In this document: in pieces, positions 9,153 through 17,368 of the stretch
How the letters are laid out: each line of letters opens with the position of its first letter
How positions within the stretch are numbered: position 1 is the first letter of the stretch
Source: a virus
Strand: one strand, 5' to 3'
Length of the DNA stretch: 27,419 nucleotides
Virus record (IMG/VR): IMGVR_UViG_3300021091_000342
Location: 1 to 27,419 of that record
Made by a program: the position numbers and the translations under genes
Notes under the pieces: generated by a model
What the model saw: only the letters and a program-made list of their open reading frames with translations
Database searches by the model: none
What the model was told of the DNA's origin: nothing

Positions 9153-10895
9153 TTAGGAGTTGTCTCTGTCAACTGCCCTTCGCTGTGGAATTTTGGTTCC
9201 ATAGGCTTCGGTGACTAGTTTCTCTCTCAAACCAGCCTCTGTCTGTGCCTCCATAGCGGCAGCAGCCTGAGTCTCAGGGTCTTGAAGGTTGTCAGGAGTT
9301 GGTGCTCCATCAATCTTGTCACCCATAATGTCCCCATCAGCCAACTGTGTTGGTTGTAGAGGAATAGCACTATTTCCATCAGGACCTGGCATCATGCCAG
9401 TCATGTCTTGGATTTCTTTCTGAATTTGAACCTTCATAAGTTGCAACGCACCATCAGAAACAGCGTCATCACGCAATTCTGAACGAATCTCTGCCAACTT
9501 CTCTTCTGGGAACTCTTCTCCCAAACTACGTAGAGCACCTTCTTTAGACTCAAGACCCATACCAAGTTTGGTTTGAATCTCATTAAGAATGATTAGTTTG
9601 TCTAGTGGAAGTGGGGGTGGGAATTGAACATAATTCTGATAAGTCAAAGGGTCATTTGGGTCAAGACGAGTTAGTTGACCTTGTTTAATTGGGCCATCTT
9701 CTTCAGGGTTGTAACCCAAAGAATCAGGCTCCTTAAGAGCAAGGTGAAGAATAATTAATTCGTTAATCTTTTCAATACCCGCTCCGTATTGAGCAACTTT
9801 TTGAGAATAACGATTCATCAAAGGCTGATACTGAATGGAAAGAGCAACACCTGATGTATTTGAAATTGGCTGAACTTGTCCCAAAGCAGTCTCTGGAATG
9901 TTCATCATTTCGTGCATAGAACGCTTTAGAAGTTCAAGGTACTTCAGTGCACCGTCGATACCAGATGCTCCGCCTTCAAGGTTAAACACCTGACTATCTT
10001 TTGGAAGACCTCCCCAAACTTTCTTTGGACCCTTTTCAAGGTTAGAAGCCTTTGCTCCAACGATAACTGTTACAGGTGCAGCGTGATAGTTAATGATGTC
10101 TGCAATATCTGTTGAAATTTCGTTGTAAGAACGATTAATTGTAATAATGTCATGGCAGTCAGAAAGTCCCCAAGGTGAACCAGCGACAGGGATATTTGGA
10201 ATGTGAACGATTGGGATTACACCTAGTGGATTTGGACGTGAATCAATCAACTCATCGTTAATGTATTCCTCAATAACATCGTCAGTAAGAATTTCAGTAT
10301 ATGTAAATACCTGACGAGTACCTTCTAAAGAAGTTCCCCAGAAACGGTACTTTTGCTTAAAACGCAGTAAACGAGTTCTGTCATGTGGGTGGAACTCTGG
10401 AAAACAAAAAGCGGAGTTCATAGGAAGGATGCGAACACGTCCTGGATGATTTCTACCTGCTGAATCTTGCCAAGGCTCTTCGTATGCAACCTTTACAAAA
10501 CAATCTCCTGTAATACCACCGCTTTGTGCCATTTCAAATAGCACACGCATTTTGTCGTTATCAACTTCCCAAACACGTTGTAATCTGTCTGGAATGATTG
10601 CTTCTGTTGCTTTAGGGCTACGGTAGTGGATGCCCTTACCAAAAGTAAATCTTGCTAAAAAGTCATTAAACGCTCTGTAATAATTTACTGCAATTTGCAT
10701 TTCGCCTTGTTCACGACGATAACCCCAGTGATGTCCTAAATACATCGCCCAGTTAAGTGAGTAGCGATTTAAACGAGGACCATGGACTTCAAACTCTTCA
10801 TCTGCTAACTCCACAAGTCCAAGTGGAGAGATTGAAATTGTTAAATCAGAAGACGCTGCACGATACGACGGCGGGGAGAAGTCAATGAAACTCAT
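9153..10895 (-). CDS. Portal protein
   Basis: 580 aa. Features typical of SPP1-gp6-like portals are visible: a polar N-terminus; AVNYYRAFNDFLARFTFGKG near residue 80; the beta-rich section EVDNDKMRVLFEMAQSGGIT leading to GDCFVKVAYE; the segment IPIVHIPNIPVAGSPWGLSD; INRSYNEISTDIADIINYHA; and a helical stretch with MNIPETALGQVQPISNTSG, then ALSIQYQPLMNRYSQKVAQY. It forms the dodecameric ring at the capsid vertex through which DNA enters. The gene lies downstream of terminase and upstream of scaffold and capsid. The C-terminal 100 residues are Gln-, Gly- and Asp-rich and probably flexible. Confidence 0.92.
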   Translation of the reverse strand: MSFIDFSPPSYRAASSDLTISISPLGLVELADEEFEVHGPRLNRYSLNWAMYLGHHWGYRREQGEMQIAVNYYRAFNDFLARFTFGKGIHYRSPKATEAIIPDRLQRVWEVDNDKMRVLFEMAQSGGITGDCFVKVAYEEPWQDSAGRNHPGRVRILPMNSAFCFPEFHPHDRTRLLRFKQKYRFWGTSLEGTRQVFTYTEILTDDVIEEYINDELIDSRPNPLGVIPIVHIPNIPVAGSPWGLSDCHDIITINRSYNEISTDIADIINYHAAPVTVIVGAKASNLEKGPKKVWGGLPKDSQVFNLEGGASGIDGALKYLELLKRSMHEMMNIPETALGQVQPISNTSGVALSIQYQPLMNRYSQKVAQYGAGIEKINELIILHLALKEPDSLGYNPEEDGPIKQGQLTRLDPNDPLTYQNYVQFPPPLPLDKLIILNEIQTKLGMGLESKEGALRSLGEEFPEEKLAEIRSELRDDAVSDGALQLMKVQIQKEIQDMTGMMPGPDGNSAIPLQPTQLADGDIMGDKIDGAPTPDNLQDPETQAAAAMEAQTEAGLREKLVTEAYGTKIPQRRAVDRDNS

Positions 10896-10898
10896 CTG

Positions 10899-11162
10899 TT
10901 ACTTCTTGTCCTTGTCACGTTTGCTGCCCTTTTTCTTTTTAAAGTCTAATCCTCTGGCTTTTTTCTGTTTAGTGAACTGTTTCTCTGACAACTTCTGTTG
11001 CTTGTAAACAGGGTCACTAGTGTTGATAAACTTACCACCAGATTGTTCATATTTTTGGTGAACCCAGTGACTTGCAGCAGGATTTGGGTACGTAGAAAAC
11101 TTCGCTCTGGCTTGAGCAATAATCATTTGCCAAAGTTTTAAGTTCGCAGGTTTCTCAGCCAC
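10899..11162 (-). CDS. Small basic hypothetical protein
   Basis: 87 aa, GTG start at 11162 with GAGG 6 nt upstream. The first half reads LWQMIIAQARAKFSTYPNPA then ASHWVHQKYEQSGGKF, a pattern I recognise from small uncharacterised phage proteins (W......A...Y.PNPAAS.WVH..Y...GG.F). The C-terminal 35 residues are almost all Lys, Arg and Gln. It ends 3 nt before the portal start, so the two are probably co-translated. Nucleic-acid binding is possible given the basic tail, but the function is unknown. Confidence 0.75.
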   Translation of the reverse strand: MAEKPANLKLWQMIIAQARAKFSTYPNPAASHWVHQKYEQSGGKFINTSDPVYKQQKLSEKQFTKQKKARGLDFKKKKGSKRDKDKK

Positions 11163-11177
11163 CGTAATCCTCTATAC

Positions 11178-11215
11178 CTTTAGGCCCCCTAGCCTAATGC
11201 CAGGGGGACCAAAGT
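11178..11215 (-). other. Intergenic hairpin upstream of the small basic gene
   Basis: CTTTAGGCCCCCT and AGGGGGACCAAAG form an imperfect 13-bp stem with two mismatches, in the 65-bp gap between the 87-aa and 131-aa genes. There is no U-tract on the minus strand. Confidence 0.5.
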
Positions 11216-11227
11216 TCTACTATCTAA

Positions 11228-11623
11228 TTAGTCGTTTACGACTGTTGGAGCAACGCGTTGTGTGCGTCCTCCTGACCGAGCAACAACTTCAACCTTCTGC
11301 TCTGCATAGTCAGTGAATGACCCATGTGAGAACTCAGAAAGAAATGTTGGTGCTTCAGTCCATGCAGCAGAGCCAACGTGGGCACGTGCTTGCATTGTTT
11401 CTGCAGCAGTTTTTGTGTGAACTGGTGCATTGCGATTTGGACGACCAGGTGCTGCAGCGTAGCCATTTGCAATACCAGTCTGGAAATCGTTTGGAACATC
11501 GGTATCAGTTGCAATACCTTCTTCGAAGCGAAGTGGTCCACGGCGTTCTGGATTACCCCACTGCTTTACTTCGTAAACATTGTCTCCCTTTTCAGGAAAC
11601 TGTGGATTTGGTGCTAGTGTCAT
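11228..11623 (-). CDS. Hypothetical protein between terminase and portal
   Basis: 131 aa, ATG at 11623 with GGAG 6 nt upstream. The text is polar, with few hydrophobic runs (NPQFPEKGDNVYEVKQWGNP, PGRPNRNAPVHTKTAAE, GSFTDYAEQKVEVVARSGGR). No transmembrane segment or catalytic motif is visible. It sits between terminase and the 87-aa gene in the packaging cluster, so a minor virion component is plausible. I do not recognise the family. Confidence 0.7.
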   Translation of the reverse strand: MTLAPNPQFPEKGDNVYEVKQWGNPERRGPLRFEEGIATDTDVPNDFQTGIANGYAAAPGRPNRNAPVHTKTAAETMQARAHVGSAAWTEAPTFLSEFSHGSFTDYAEQKVEVVARSGGRTQRVAPTVVND

Positions 11624-11637
11624 TTAAGACTCCTAAA

Positions 11638-11713
11638 CTCTAGAGTTGTTTATCGGAACGGCCTATTCCAGGTATGAGTTTGACGGATTTCAACGATTTA
11701 GTAATGTCAAACT
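11638..11713 (-). other. Inverted repeats between terminase and the 131-aa gene
   Basis: AGTTTGAC (11677-11684) and GTCAAACT (11706-11713) form an 8-bp inverted repeat, and AACTCTAGAGTT (11638-11649) is a perfect 12-bp palindrome just before the next gene's ribosome site. No U-tract is seen, so a terminator is not supported. The palindrome could be an operator. Confidence 0.45.
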
Positions 11714-11718
11714 AAGAA

Positions 11719-13314
11719 CTAATTGTTTACAAAGAAGGGGCTAGAGGTTAGGACGACTTCAGGCATTACCAGGTCCTTGGTCAAGGAACAGGCAATAGCC
11801 AAAGAATCAACATAGTCATCATGGGCATAAGATTCGTCTGGTGCTTTAACTATGAAGTTAGGTCCTTTGAAATGAACCTCTGCGTCCACCATCTGTTGAT
11901 AAAAACGCTTCCAACTACGTAAACGACGTGTTTTTGCATGTGCTGGGAATCCCAACATACGGCGTTGAATTAAGGCTTGCAGATGCTTCCATCTTGTAGA
12001 TTGTTCAGACTGGCTGGAAGTAATAGGTGCTACTTCTGCTCTTGGAATCAACACCTTTAATCTTTGAGCAACAGCGTCACCAACACCGTTGGCATCTACT
12101 CCAATAGCAAGTACGTCGTAATTACTTAAGAAGTTGACTATCTGGAAGTACTGCTCTTCCCAATCCTCGTTTTGTAGTTCTAACCAGTTTAAAACTCGAT
12201 GTTCAAAATAACCAAACTCATCTGGTCTATCCCAATCAACCCAAACAACCGTTACGACTGTAGAGTCCATCTTACGTGCAGGGTCAATACCTACCACTAC
12301 AGGAGTCTTGTGCCATACCTTTACAACTTCTTGAGACGTATCTCCAAGTTCATCCATAATTCCAGAGGTAACAAACATTCCACGTTCTAACAACCATTTA
12401 CAGTTGTAAGACATCTGAAACTCGTCTGAGTCTTCACCAATACGGAGCATTTCTTTCTTAATAAATTTTTGATAGTTCTCGTTAAATTTTGATACGTCTT
12501 TCCAGTCCCATTGGAAATGATTTTGACGAGAACTACGTCCTGTCTGTCGACGTTTGTTTAATTGAATACTTCTATAGAAGTTGTTTTTATTAGTTGTAGG
12601 AGTTCCTGCTTTAACCATGGTTCCTGCGTAATATGCAAGCATCGGGCTGATGGATTTAGAGACTACAAAGTCGTCTGCTTCTTGACACTCATCAATAACT
12701 ATTAAGTGGAAGGACTTAGACTCAATCTTTGCACGAGGGTTTGCAGTCATCATCGTCAAAGTAGAGCCAGAATTCTTTAACTTAACCATGCGTGTTACTC
12801 CGCCAATTCTTGCAGCGGAATCGTCAATTTCTGGGTCACCTAAAACCTCAAGTGCACGGTTAGACGTTAGTCGCGTAACTGTTCTACCAAATAGTGTTTC
12901 AGCCTGTGACTCAGTTGGAGCAAACAATCCAACCCATAATCCATCTTTAAATTTACTTAGTAGGTCTGGATACAACTTTGCAAGACGTGGAAGAAGAATC
13001 ATCAACGTAGCAACAGTGTCTGCAACAGTTTCTGATTTACCTGACTGACGTGCAGCAAGTGCTGTTATTTCTTCACCATCGTTTATAAGAACAGACTCAA
13101 TCATTCTTTTTGCTAATGGTTTTTGATATGCGTGAAGGTCATGACCAACAAGAACAACTAAAAACTGAAGTATCTTTTCAATGAGTTTATTTACAAACTC
13201 TTGAGACAGTTCATCTAACTGTTCAAACTCTTCGTCAATAGAAACATCATCTTCTTCTGCATAAAACTCAGGAGTGATTTCCTCGAATTGTTTATCATTA
13301 AAATCTATTGGCAT
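11719..13314 (-). CDS. terL: Terminase large subunit (ATPase and nuclease)
   Basis: 531 aa, full length for the family. The DNA-packaging motor ATPase shows an adenine-type contact in HAYQKPLAKRMI (61-72), Walker A AARQSGKS (87-94, K93), Walker B LIVIDE (204-209, with E209 catalytic) and coupling motif KAGTPTT (about 235-241). The C-terminal RNase H-like nuclease has its acidic residues at GIDPA (D344), GVDANG (D407) and HDDYVDSLA (D499-D503). The order terminase, small genes, portal, scaffold, capsid is standard. An AGGA site lies 4 nt before the ATG. No small terminase subunit was recognised, but one of the small genes just upstream (13409-13880) could fill that role. Confidence 0.96.
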   Translation of the reverse strand: MPIDFNDKQFEEITPEFYAEEDDVSIDEEFEQLDELSQEFVNKLIEKILQFLVVLVGHDLHAYQKPLAKRMIESVLINDGEEITALAARQSGKSETVADTVATLMILLPRLAKLYPDLLSKFKDGLWVGLFAPTESQAETLFGRTVTRLTSNRALEVLGDPEIDDSAARIGGVTRMVKLKNSGSTLTMMTANPRAKIESKSFHLIVIDECQEADDFVVSKSISPMLAYYAGTMVKAGTPTTNKNNFYRSIQLNKRRQTGRSSRQNHFQWDWKDVSKFNENYQKFIKKEMLRIGEDSDEFQMSYNCKWLLERGMFVTSGIMDELGDTSQEVVKVWHKTPVVVGIDPARKMDSTVVTVVWVDWDRPDEFGYFEHRVLNWLELQNEDWEEQYFQIVNFLSNYDVLAIGVDANGVGDAVAQRLKVLIPRAEVAPITSSQSEQSTRWKHLQALIQRRMLGFPAHAKTRRLRSWKRFYQQMVDAEVHFKGPNFIVKAPDESYAHDDYVDSLAIACSLTKDLVMPEVVLTSSPFFVNN

Positions 13315-13331
13315 TTGTTCCTAAACAGAGT

Positions 13332-13352
13332 AGCCCAACGATTTACGTTGGG
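13332..13352 (-). other. Intergenic hairpin before terminase
   Basis: GCCCAACG and CGTTGGGC form a perfect 8-bp stem with a 5-nt ATTTA loop, in the 94-bp gap upstream of terL. On the minus strand it is followed by TACTCTGTTTAGG, not a real U-tract, so terminator activity is doubtful. Confidence 0.55.
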
Positions 13353-13408
13353 CAACCCCGCGTCTGAGAGAGGGAGACAGGATAATCATAACAAACACAA
13401 TAACAAAT

Positions 13409-13639
13409 TCAACGTCGTTTTAGTTCTTTAATAATTTCGTGTAGAACTTCTGCACCCATTTCGGCATCGTTTAGCAATGCCTTTTCATTAGTACGCATCC
13501 ATGTGGTTACTTCTTTACCAATTACAAACAGAGCATTTTCTGCCCATGTAATTAACTCTGGTGTAGGTAGTTTAGAGATACGTTTCTGAATCTTGGTCTG
13601 GGGCTGGTTTCCATCCCGCTTCTTCCGTAAAATCATCAT
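13409..13639 (-). CDS. Small basic hypothetical protein upstream of terminase
   Basis: 76 aa. The first ATG of an ATGATG pair at 13639 has a GGAGGG site 9 nt upstream, which supports this start even though it lies inside the end of the preceding gene (68-bp overlap in another frame). The product has a basic N-terminus (RKKRDGNQPQTKIQKRISK) and a helical rest (ELITWAENALFVIGKEVTTW, ALLNDAEMGAEVLHEIIKEL). A small, helical, basic protein directly before terL could be a terminase small subunit, but no helix-turn-helix is clear. The family is not recognised. Confidence 0.7.
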   Translation of the reverse strand: MMILRKKRDGNQPQTKIQKRISKLPTPELITWAENALFVIGKEVTTWMRTNEKALLNDAEMGAEVLHEIIKELKRR

Positions 13640-13880
13640 AAGTTAGGTCCCTCCTAGATACGGCTAAGTTTAACGCTTCTTCTTCCTCTTTTGTACCCTC
13701 CCACTTACCCACTACTAAAATTTTGTTGCGGAACAGTTTTATAAGGGTTGGGGAAGCGTATCTATAAGGCGGGTTTATTTCTTGAGTCCAGCCTTTTGAA
13801 GTTCGTTTACCTTCCCATTTCAACGGTTGGTTGATGAGTTGAACAAATCTGTGTGGTCCGAGTGGTAGTAGTTTTGGCAT
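13572..13880 (-). CDS. Hypothetical protein
   Basis: 102 aa. Begins MPKLLPLGPHRFVQLINQ and contains a beta-like section (KWEGKRTSKGWTQEINPPYR) followed by LIKLFRNKILVVGKWEGTKE and an acidic C-terminus. The start lies 2 nt beyond the stop of the KTSC gene, and the end overlaps the next gene by 68 bp. No catalytic motif, signal or membrane segment is seen. The frame is supported by tight spacing on both sides and normal-looking protein text. Function unknown. Confidence 0.65.
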   Translation of the reverse strand: MPKLLPLGPHRFVQLINQPLKWEGKRTSKGWTQEINPPYRYASPTLIKLFRNKILVVGKWEGTKEEEEALNLAVSRRDLTYDDFTEEAGWKPAPDQDSETYL

Positions 13881-13882
13881 AC

Positions 13883-14692
13883 CTATCTGCTTCTCTTGCG
13901 ATTTCCTTTACCAGACTTTAGTGCAGAACGATTTGGTTTGCTTGCTTTAGTTTTAGGTAGTTTTTTTGCCTGAGCGTTTCTTTGCCCTCTGTAAAGACGA
14001 GACTCATCCATAGCGGACTGTTTGCCCTGGAAGTAAATCTGGGTAGTACGAACGACACGGTACAAAGTCTCACGAGCAAGAGGTGTGAAACTTCCTATGT
14101 CTGCAGAACCACGAGGCTTGCCATCTAAGACCTCACGGATATAGCAACCCTTACAGGTACGGGCTTTAAATGCTGCCCACTCAGATGGGCTAACTTCGTA
14201 ATAGTTATAAAACAGTCCGTCTCTAAACACGACGGTAAGAACGCCACGTGACTTCTCATAACCAGCAGCAACTGTGCGTGGTCTTTGATAATTAGTTGTA
14301 GATGTTGGGACTACAGAAAGCGGAGCAGGAGCGTCGTAATCATCACGTGCTTCATCTGCATAGTTTGGATAGTAATAAGGTTCGTAGTAATCACCAGATG
14401 TTAAATCTTCACTTAGGTACTCTGACTCATCATCATCGTCGTAAATTGCAAGGGCTTCAAATGTTCCAGAACCAATTGCTACTGGAAGACCTTGGAATGG
14501 GTTTACAGAGCGATTTTTTAGTTCTCCAGAGTCGTAAGTTCCAAGTAGTCGACGGAAATCAGATTGTTCACGGTCATTAAGACCAATGCCGTAAGTAGAA
14601 GTGGCGGGGTCCAAGAAACCATAGAGTTCCTCAGAGGAAGGCAACACAGGTGCTGCTTTCTTCTTCGGTCCTTGGTTCATGGACCTCGCCAC
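13883..14692 (-). CDS. KTSC domain protein
   Basis: 269 aa, GTG start at 14692 with AAGGAG 5 nt upstream. Residues about 139-195 (GYEKSRGVLTVVFRDGLFYN, YYEVSPSEWAAFKARTCKG) match the KTSC fold seen next to lysyl-tRNA synthetases and in many phage and bacterial proteins: beta strands with V.F..G..Y.Y..V....W..F......G.Y. The middle (84-123) is acidic and tyrosine-rich, and the last 50 residues are very basic (KKLPKTKASKPNRSALKSGK). KTSC has no settled biochemical role. The gene lies between head genes and small structural genes, so a virion-associated role is likely but unproven. Confidence 0.8.
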   Translation of the reverse strand: MARSMNQGPKKKAAPVLPSSEELYGFLDPATSTYGIGLNDREQSDFRRLLGTYDSGELKNRSVNPFQGLPVAIGSGTFEALAIYDDDDESEYLSEDLTSGDYYEPYYYPNYADEARDDYDAPAPLSVVPTSTTNYQRPRTVAAGYEKSRGVLTVVFRDGLFYNYYEVSPSEWAAFKARTCKGCYIREVLDGKPRGSADIGSFTPLARETLYRVVRTTQIYFQGKQSAMDESRLYRGQRNAQAKKLPKTKASKPNRSALKSGKGNRKRSR

Positions 14693-14706
14693 CGTAACTC
14701 CTTAAA

Positions 14707-15402
14707 TTAAGACGCTGTTGCGTATGGAGTAATTGTAACTGCTGCGGCAGGAGCGATGTTGTTTGCTCCAGCAGCAAGTGACTGTGTTTTGATTGTTGCA
14801 CCTTTACCAGCAAGAGTTCCAGTTGCGTTGATACCTGTTGTATCAGCGACTGTAAATCCTGAACCAGAAATGGTGATTTGATTTGCTGTTGAAGCGGATG
14901 TAACTGTGAAAGTACCAACAAGAGCAGTAGGGACGTTTACAGGTGATTCTCCTGCAGCAGTTCCTGCAAAGATTTCAACCTTAGTTCCTACTGGATAATT
15001 GGTGTTTGCACTGGTTGCAAAAACTACTGCAACTGTTGCACTTGTAGCATTAATACGAGTGATGTCTGTCTTGGCATTTGCTGCAGCAGAGGCTGTAGTT
15101 ACTGTCAAGGAAGCATCCTTCATTGCATCTTGTGCAAGAGCAGTTGTAAGACCAAGTACGCTTGGTACGAGTACGTAGTTAGTTGGTCCTGCTACGTCTT
15201 CACCAGGGGTATTGGCTACAAATTGTGGATACCCTCCCCATCCTGAAAGAGCGATGATGTGGTTATCAAGTGCTGGGTCTAGACGGTTAGCCAACGCGTC
15301 TGGACGAGCATCATTTGGCTGCATCGGCATGTTACCCCAAACGAAGTCGATTGCGACCTCACCTGCGGTATCAAGAAGATTGCCGTTATTGTTTACTGCC
15401 AT
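14707..15402 (-). CDS. Putative virion protein with PASTA-like segment
   Basis: 231 aa, ATG at 15402 with GAGGA about 9 nt upstream. Residues 78-101 (VPSVLGLTTALAQDAMKDAS, then LTV) follow the PASTA pattern of a Pro, a Gly-Leu turn, a helix and a beta strand. The rest is Ala/Thr-rich beta text (SATVAVVFATSANTNYPVGT, TANQITISGSGFTV) resembling a capsid decoration or head-fibre protein. PASTA domains bind peptidoglycan in bacteria; in a virion this could help contact the cell wall. The start overlaps the previous gene's stop by 10 nt. Confidence 0.75.
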   Translation of the reverse strand: MAVNNNGNLLDTAGEVAIDFVWGNMPMQPNDARPDALANRLDPALDNHIIALSGWGGYPQFVANTPGEDVAGPTNYVLVPSVLGLTTALAQDAMKDASLTVTTASAAANAKTDITRINATSATVAVVFATSANTNYPVGTKVEIFAGTAAGESPVNVPTALVGTFTVTSASTANQITISGSGFTVADTTGINATGTLAGKGATIKTQSLAAGANNIAPAAAVTITPYATAS

Positions 15403-15638
15403 TCTTTTATTTCCTCACATTCATGAATGTCAAGTCCTGCTCTGTATAACACCTCGCCACAGTCGCGACATCTGAAGAGGCGAACATCATCAAGTGCTTC
15501 GTGTAAGGAGTCCGAATGTTCGATGCTGCTTTCCATCTCAGGTTGTTTTAAAACCTCAGGAGGAAAGGGTCCTACAGGGTGGTGGGACTTAGCAGGGACG
15601 GGATGTCCTTGCACTGCAAATTTTCTAATAAGTTTCAT
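15393..15638 (-). CDS. Small zinc-finger-like protein
   Basis: 81 aa. The C-terminal half has CRDCG at residues 57-61 and LDIHEC 12 residues later (C..C...H.C), a plausible single zinc site. The N-terminal half is Pro- and His-rich (VQGHPVPAKSHHPVGPFPPE). It overlaps the upstream gene by 4 nt (ATGA) and the downstream one by 10 nt, a strong sign of translational coupling on both sides. Function unknown; a protein of this size could be a DNA-binding or structural zinc protein. Confidence 0.75.
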   Translation of the reverse strand: MKLIRKFAVQGHPVPAKSHHPVGPFPPEVLKQPEMESSIEHSDSLHEALDDVRLFRCRDCGEVLYRAGLDIHECEEIKEWQ

Positions 15639-15919
15639 TTTGCATCAGGCTCAACTGCTGACGCTTTTTTTACTGCTTTCTTAGCAGGAGCCTTTTCTAC
15701 AGATGGCTCAGGTTCAGGAGTTGCTTCTGATGCTTTTGGAAGAAGGTCCATCGCTTCTTTAACTGATTTGGCTTTAGAAGCAGCAACCGTCAAATGTCCA
15801 GCCTTCATAACTGGAATTAAAAATGACGGCAAACAACGTACACAATAAGGAATTGATGTACTTTCTGATGGTTGGTAAATATATGCAGCGTCGTTTGAAC
15901 AGTTTGCACACTTGTTCAT
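15635..15919 (-). CDS. Small zinc-ribbon protein with Ala/Lys-rich tail
   Basis: 94 aa, AAGGAG site 6 nt before the ATG. The N-terminus has CANCS (residues 4-8) and PYCVRC (24-29), a four-Cys zinc ribbon. A helical middle (GHLTVAASKAKSVKEAMDLL) leads to a low-complexity tail of Pro, Glu, Ala and Lys. The tail resembles the Ala/Lys tail of the holin candidate at 17381-17671. The gene overlaps its neighbour downstream by 4 nt. Function unknown. Confidence 0.75.
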   Translation of the reverse strand: MNKCANCSNDAAYIYQPSESTSIPYCVRCLPSFLIPVMKAGHLTVAASKAKSVKEAMDLLPKASEATPEPEPSVEKAPAKKAVKKASAVEPDAK

Positions 15920-15929
15920 TTAGTACTCC

Positions 15930-16214
15930 TTAACAATCCCATTTGCGTAATGCTAATGCTTTACGTGTTGGTTTTCCGTTCTTCTCCATTGGTCCTGGCA
16001 TGCCACCCATACGTGCACAAAACGATTTGCGACGATTAGCAGACTTTTTTGATTTCTTTGCTTGAGCAGCAGAAACTGGTGGCTTTAAATTAGAGCCAGG
16101 GTTCTGACGTTCATAGGACTTACGTCCCTTTTCATTTAAACCGCCTTTTGAATTCTTGCCCTCTTTACGAGTCCAAGCAGCAGTTTTATGAGAAGACTTT
16201 TTCTTATTTGCCAC
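15930..16214 (-). CDS. Small basic protein, DUF6321-like
   Basis: The open frame reaches further upstream, but GTG at 16214 gives a 94-aa product starting MANKKKSSHKTAAWTRKEGK, avoids a large overlap with the 43-aa gene and leaves only 11 nt shared with it. The motif SKGGLNEKGRKSYERQNPGS, then NLKPPVS, and the end NGKPTRKALALRKWDC match a small family I recall as DUF6321, common in phages and marine bacteria. The protein is highly basic. The ribosome site is weak (GAAGAAGA), so coupling to the gene upstream may matter. Function unknown. Confidence 0.7.
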   Translation of the reverse strand: MANKKKSSHKTAAWTRKEGKNSKGGLNEKGRKSYERQNPGSNLKPPVSAAQAKKSKKSANRRKSFCARMGGMPGPMEKNGKPTRKALALRKWDC

Positions 16215-16335
16215 TTGTCTTCTTCTTGCCTTTACGAAGGGCTTTGAAGTCAGCAGCGTCAATTGCTTTCTTGTTACCTGCAACTGATGCAATTTTCATT
16301 TGCTTTGCTGTAAGTGGTTTTTTCTTAGTTGCCAT
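16204..16335 (-). CDS. 43-aa Lys-rich small protein
   Basis: A short frame, ATG 16335 to TAA 16204, encodes MATKKKPLTAKQMKIASVAG, then NKKAIDAADFKALRKGKKKT, ending SGK. AGGAG stands 6 nt before the ATG, and the start overlaps the previous stop as TAATG. The form KQ.KIA..A....I...DF.ALR..KKK is one I recognise as a tiny, widespread phage protein of unknown role. The ribosome site, coupling and family-like text make this a real gene despite its length. Confidence 0.75.
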   Translation of the reverse strand: MATKKKPLTAKQMKIASVAGNKKAIDAADFKALRKGKKKTSGK

Positions 16336-16988
16336 TATTTGCTCCTAGGTTTACGGGCTGCTTTAGGTGTTGCCTTTGCAGCGGGGGTTGATGTAGGTGT
16401 GTAAGCGGGATTACGTTTCGCACGTCCTGTCTTAGGGTCACGAATTACTGGTGCAACTTTAGTTGTTCCACTTGGAACCTCTGGAGTTTTAGTAGAACGT
16501 TGCGGAGTTGTAGGTGCTACTTGAGTAGGCTGACCTGGTGTTGCTGAAGAACGACGACGAGTAGTTGGTTTGTTGTATGCAATTTTCATACCGCCTTGAC
16601 CATCAGTTTCAAAAGTGCTTACACGTTTTCCTTTGCCAAGACGTTCAACACCAGCAAATGCCGTATTTGCTTTTAGTACGTCACCAGCAATACCAAGACG
16701 TTGAGTAGCAAGTTCATGCTTACGTTTTGCTCGTCCTTCACTCTTTGCATGCTTCATGCCTTGTTGAGCCATAGTCATTGCATGACCTTGTTTTGACTCT
16801 AACATACCTCGTTCATGACCGAACTTACGTTCGTCACGTATGCTCTGTAGTTCATGACCAACAACCATGGTACGTAGTTCTTGGTTTCTCTTAATTCTTT
16901 TATCAAATACTCCAGAAACTGCACCCTGCAATGGAGCAAGAATATTTGGATTACCTGAAGGTGCGCCAAACTGTTGTTGATTAATCAT
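16335..16988 (-). CDS. Basic structural-type hypothetical protein
   Basis: 217 aa. Residues 20-110 are helical and rich in Arg, Lys, Gln, His and Met (QELRTMVVGHELQSIRDERK, MLESKQGHAMTMAQQGMKHA). From about 125 on, the text becomes Pro/Thr/Arg-rich and disordered (TTRRRSSATPGQPTQVAPTT). A GGGGAG site overlaps the end of the previous gene. The very basic composition would suit an internal virion protein that touches DNA. I do not recognise a family. Confidence 0.7.
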   Translation of the reverse strand: MINQQQFGAPSGNPNILAPLQGAVSGVFDKRIKRNQELRTMVVGHELQSIRDERKFGHERGMLESKQGHAMTMAQQGMKHAKSEGRAKRKHELATQRLGIAGDVLKANTAFAGVERLGKGKRVSTFETDGQGGMKIAYNKPTTRRRSSATPGQPTQVAPTTPQRSTKTPEVPSGTTKVAPVIRDPKTGRAKRNPAYTPTSTPAAKATPKAARKPRSK

Positions 16989-16993
16989 GGGCC

Positions 16994-17368
16994 CTATTCT
17001 CCCCTGCTTTTAGTTTTTTTGGTGCTAAGTGCTTTTATAGCCTCAAGAATAATTACGTGGTTCTGTTGGCGGGCTACCTCTGCCTCTTCCAACTTCTGTT
17101 CTAGCCTGTTCTGACGCTTTTCAATACGTTGGACAGTATCTTTTAGGGACTTACCCCCGTTATTGGATAGTTCCCCATCCAGTTTATTTAAACGCTCCAT
17201 AACGCCTGGAGTAGCGTCTCTACCTATTGCTGCTTCTTCCCCTTCCCAATCTCTCATGAAACTATGCCATGTACCAAACAAGATATTCAACTTTCTAATA
17301 AACCAACCCAAGATGGCTCCTCCACCAAGAACGATGCCAATAATTATCGACGTAGTTTCTAGAGCCAT
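16994..17368 (-). CDS. Membrane-anchored coiled-coil protein (DUF2746-like)
   Basis: 124 aa. Residues 6-24 are one hydrophobic segment (TSIIIGIVLGGGAILGWFIR), followed by a cytoplasmic-type helix and a coiled coil at about 70-108 (SLKDTVQRIEKRQNRLEQKL). The layout recalls DUF2746 proteins of actinophages, small membrane proteins encoded near holins. It follows the two-TM holin candidate by 12 nt. A role in lysis timing is plausible but not proven; there is no signal-cleavage site. Confidence 0.7.
   Translation of the reverse strand: MALETTSIIIGIVLGGGAILGWFIRKLNILFGTWHSFMRDWEGEEAAIGRDATPGVMERLNKLDGELSNNGGKSLKDTVQRIEKRQNRLEQKLEEAEVARQQNHVIILEAIKALSTKKTKSRGE

Noticed and set aside
11236-11541. 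Second minus-strand frame of 101 codons under the 131-aa gene
   Set aside because: Fully contained in another frame with His/Gln/Leu-rich text typical of shadows; the 131-aa frame has a good ribosome site.
16215-16292. N-terminal extension of the DUF6321-like protein to 16292
   Set aside because: It would overlap almost the whole 43-aa gene, and the extra residues do not resemble the family.
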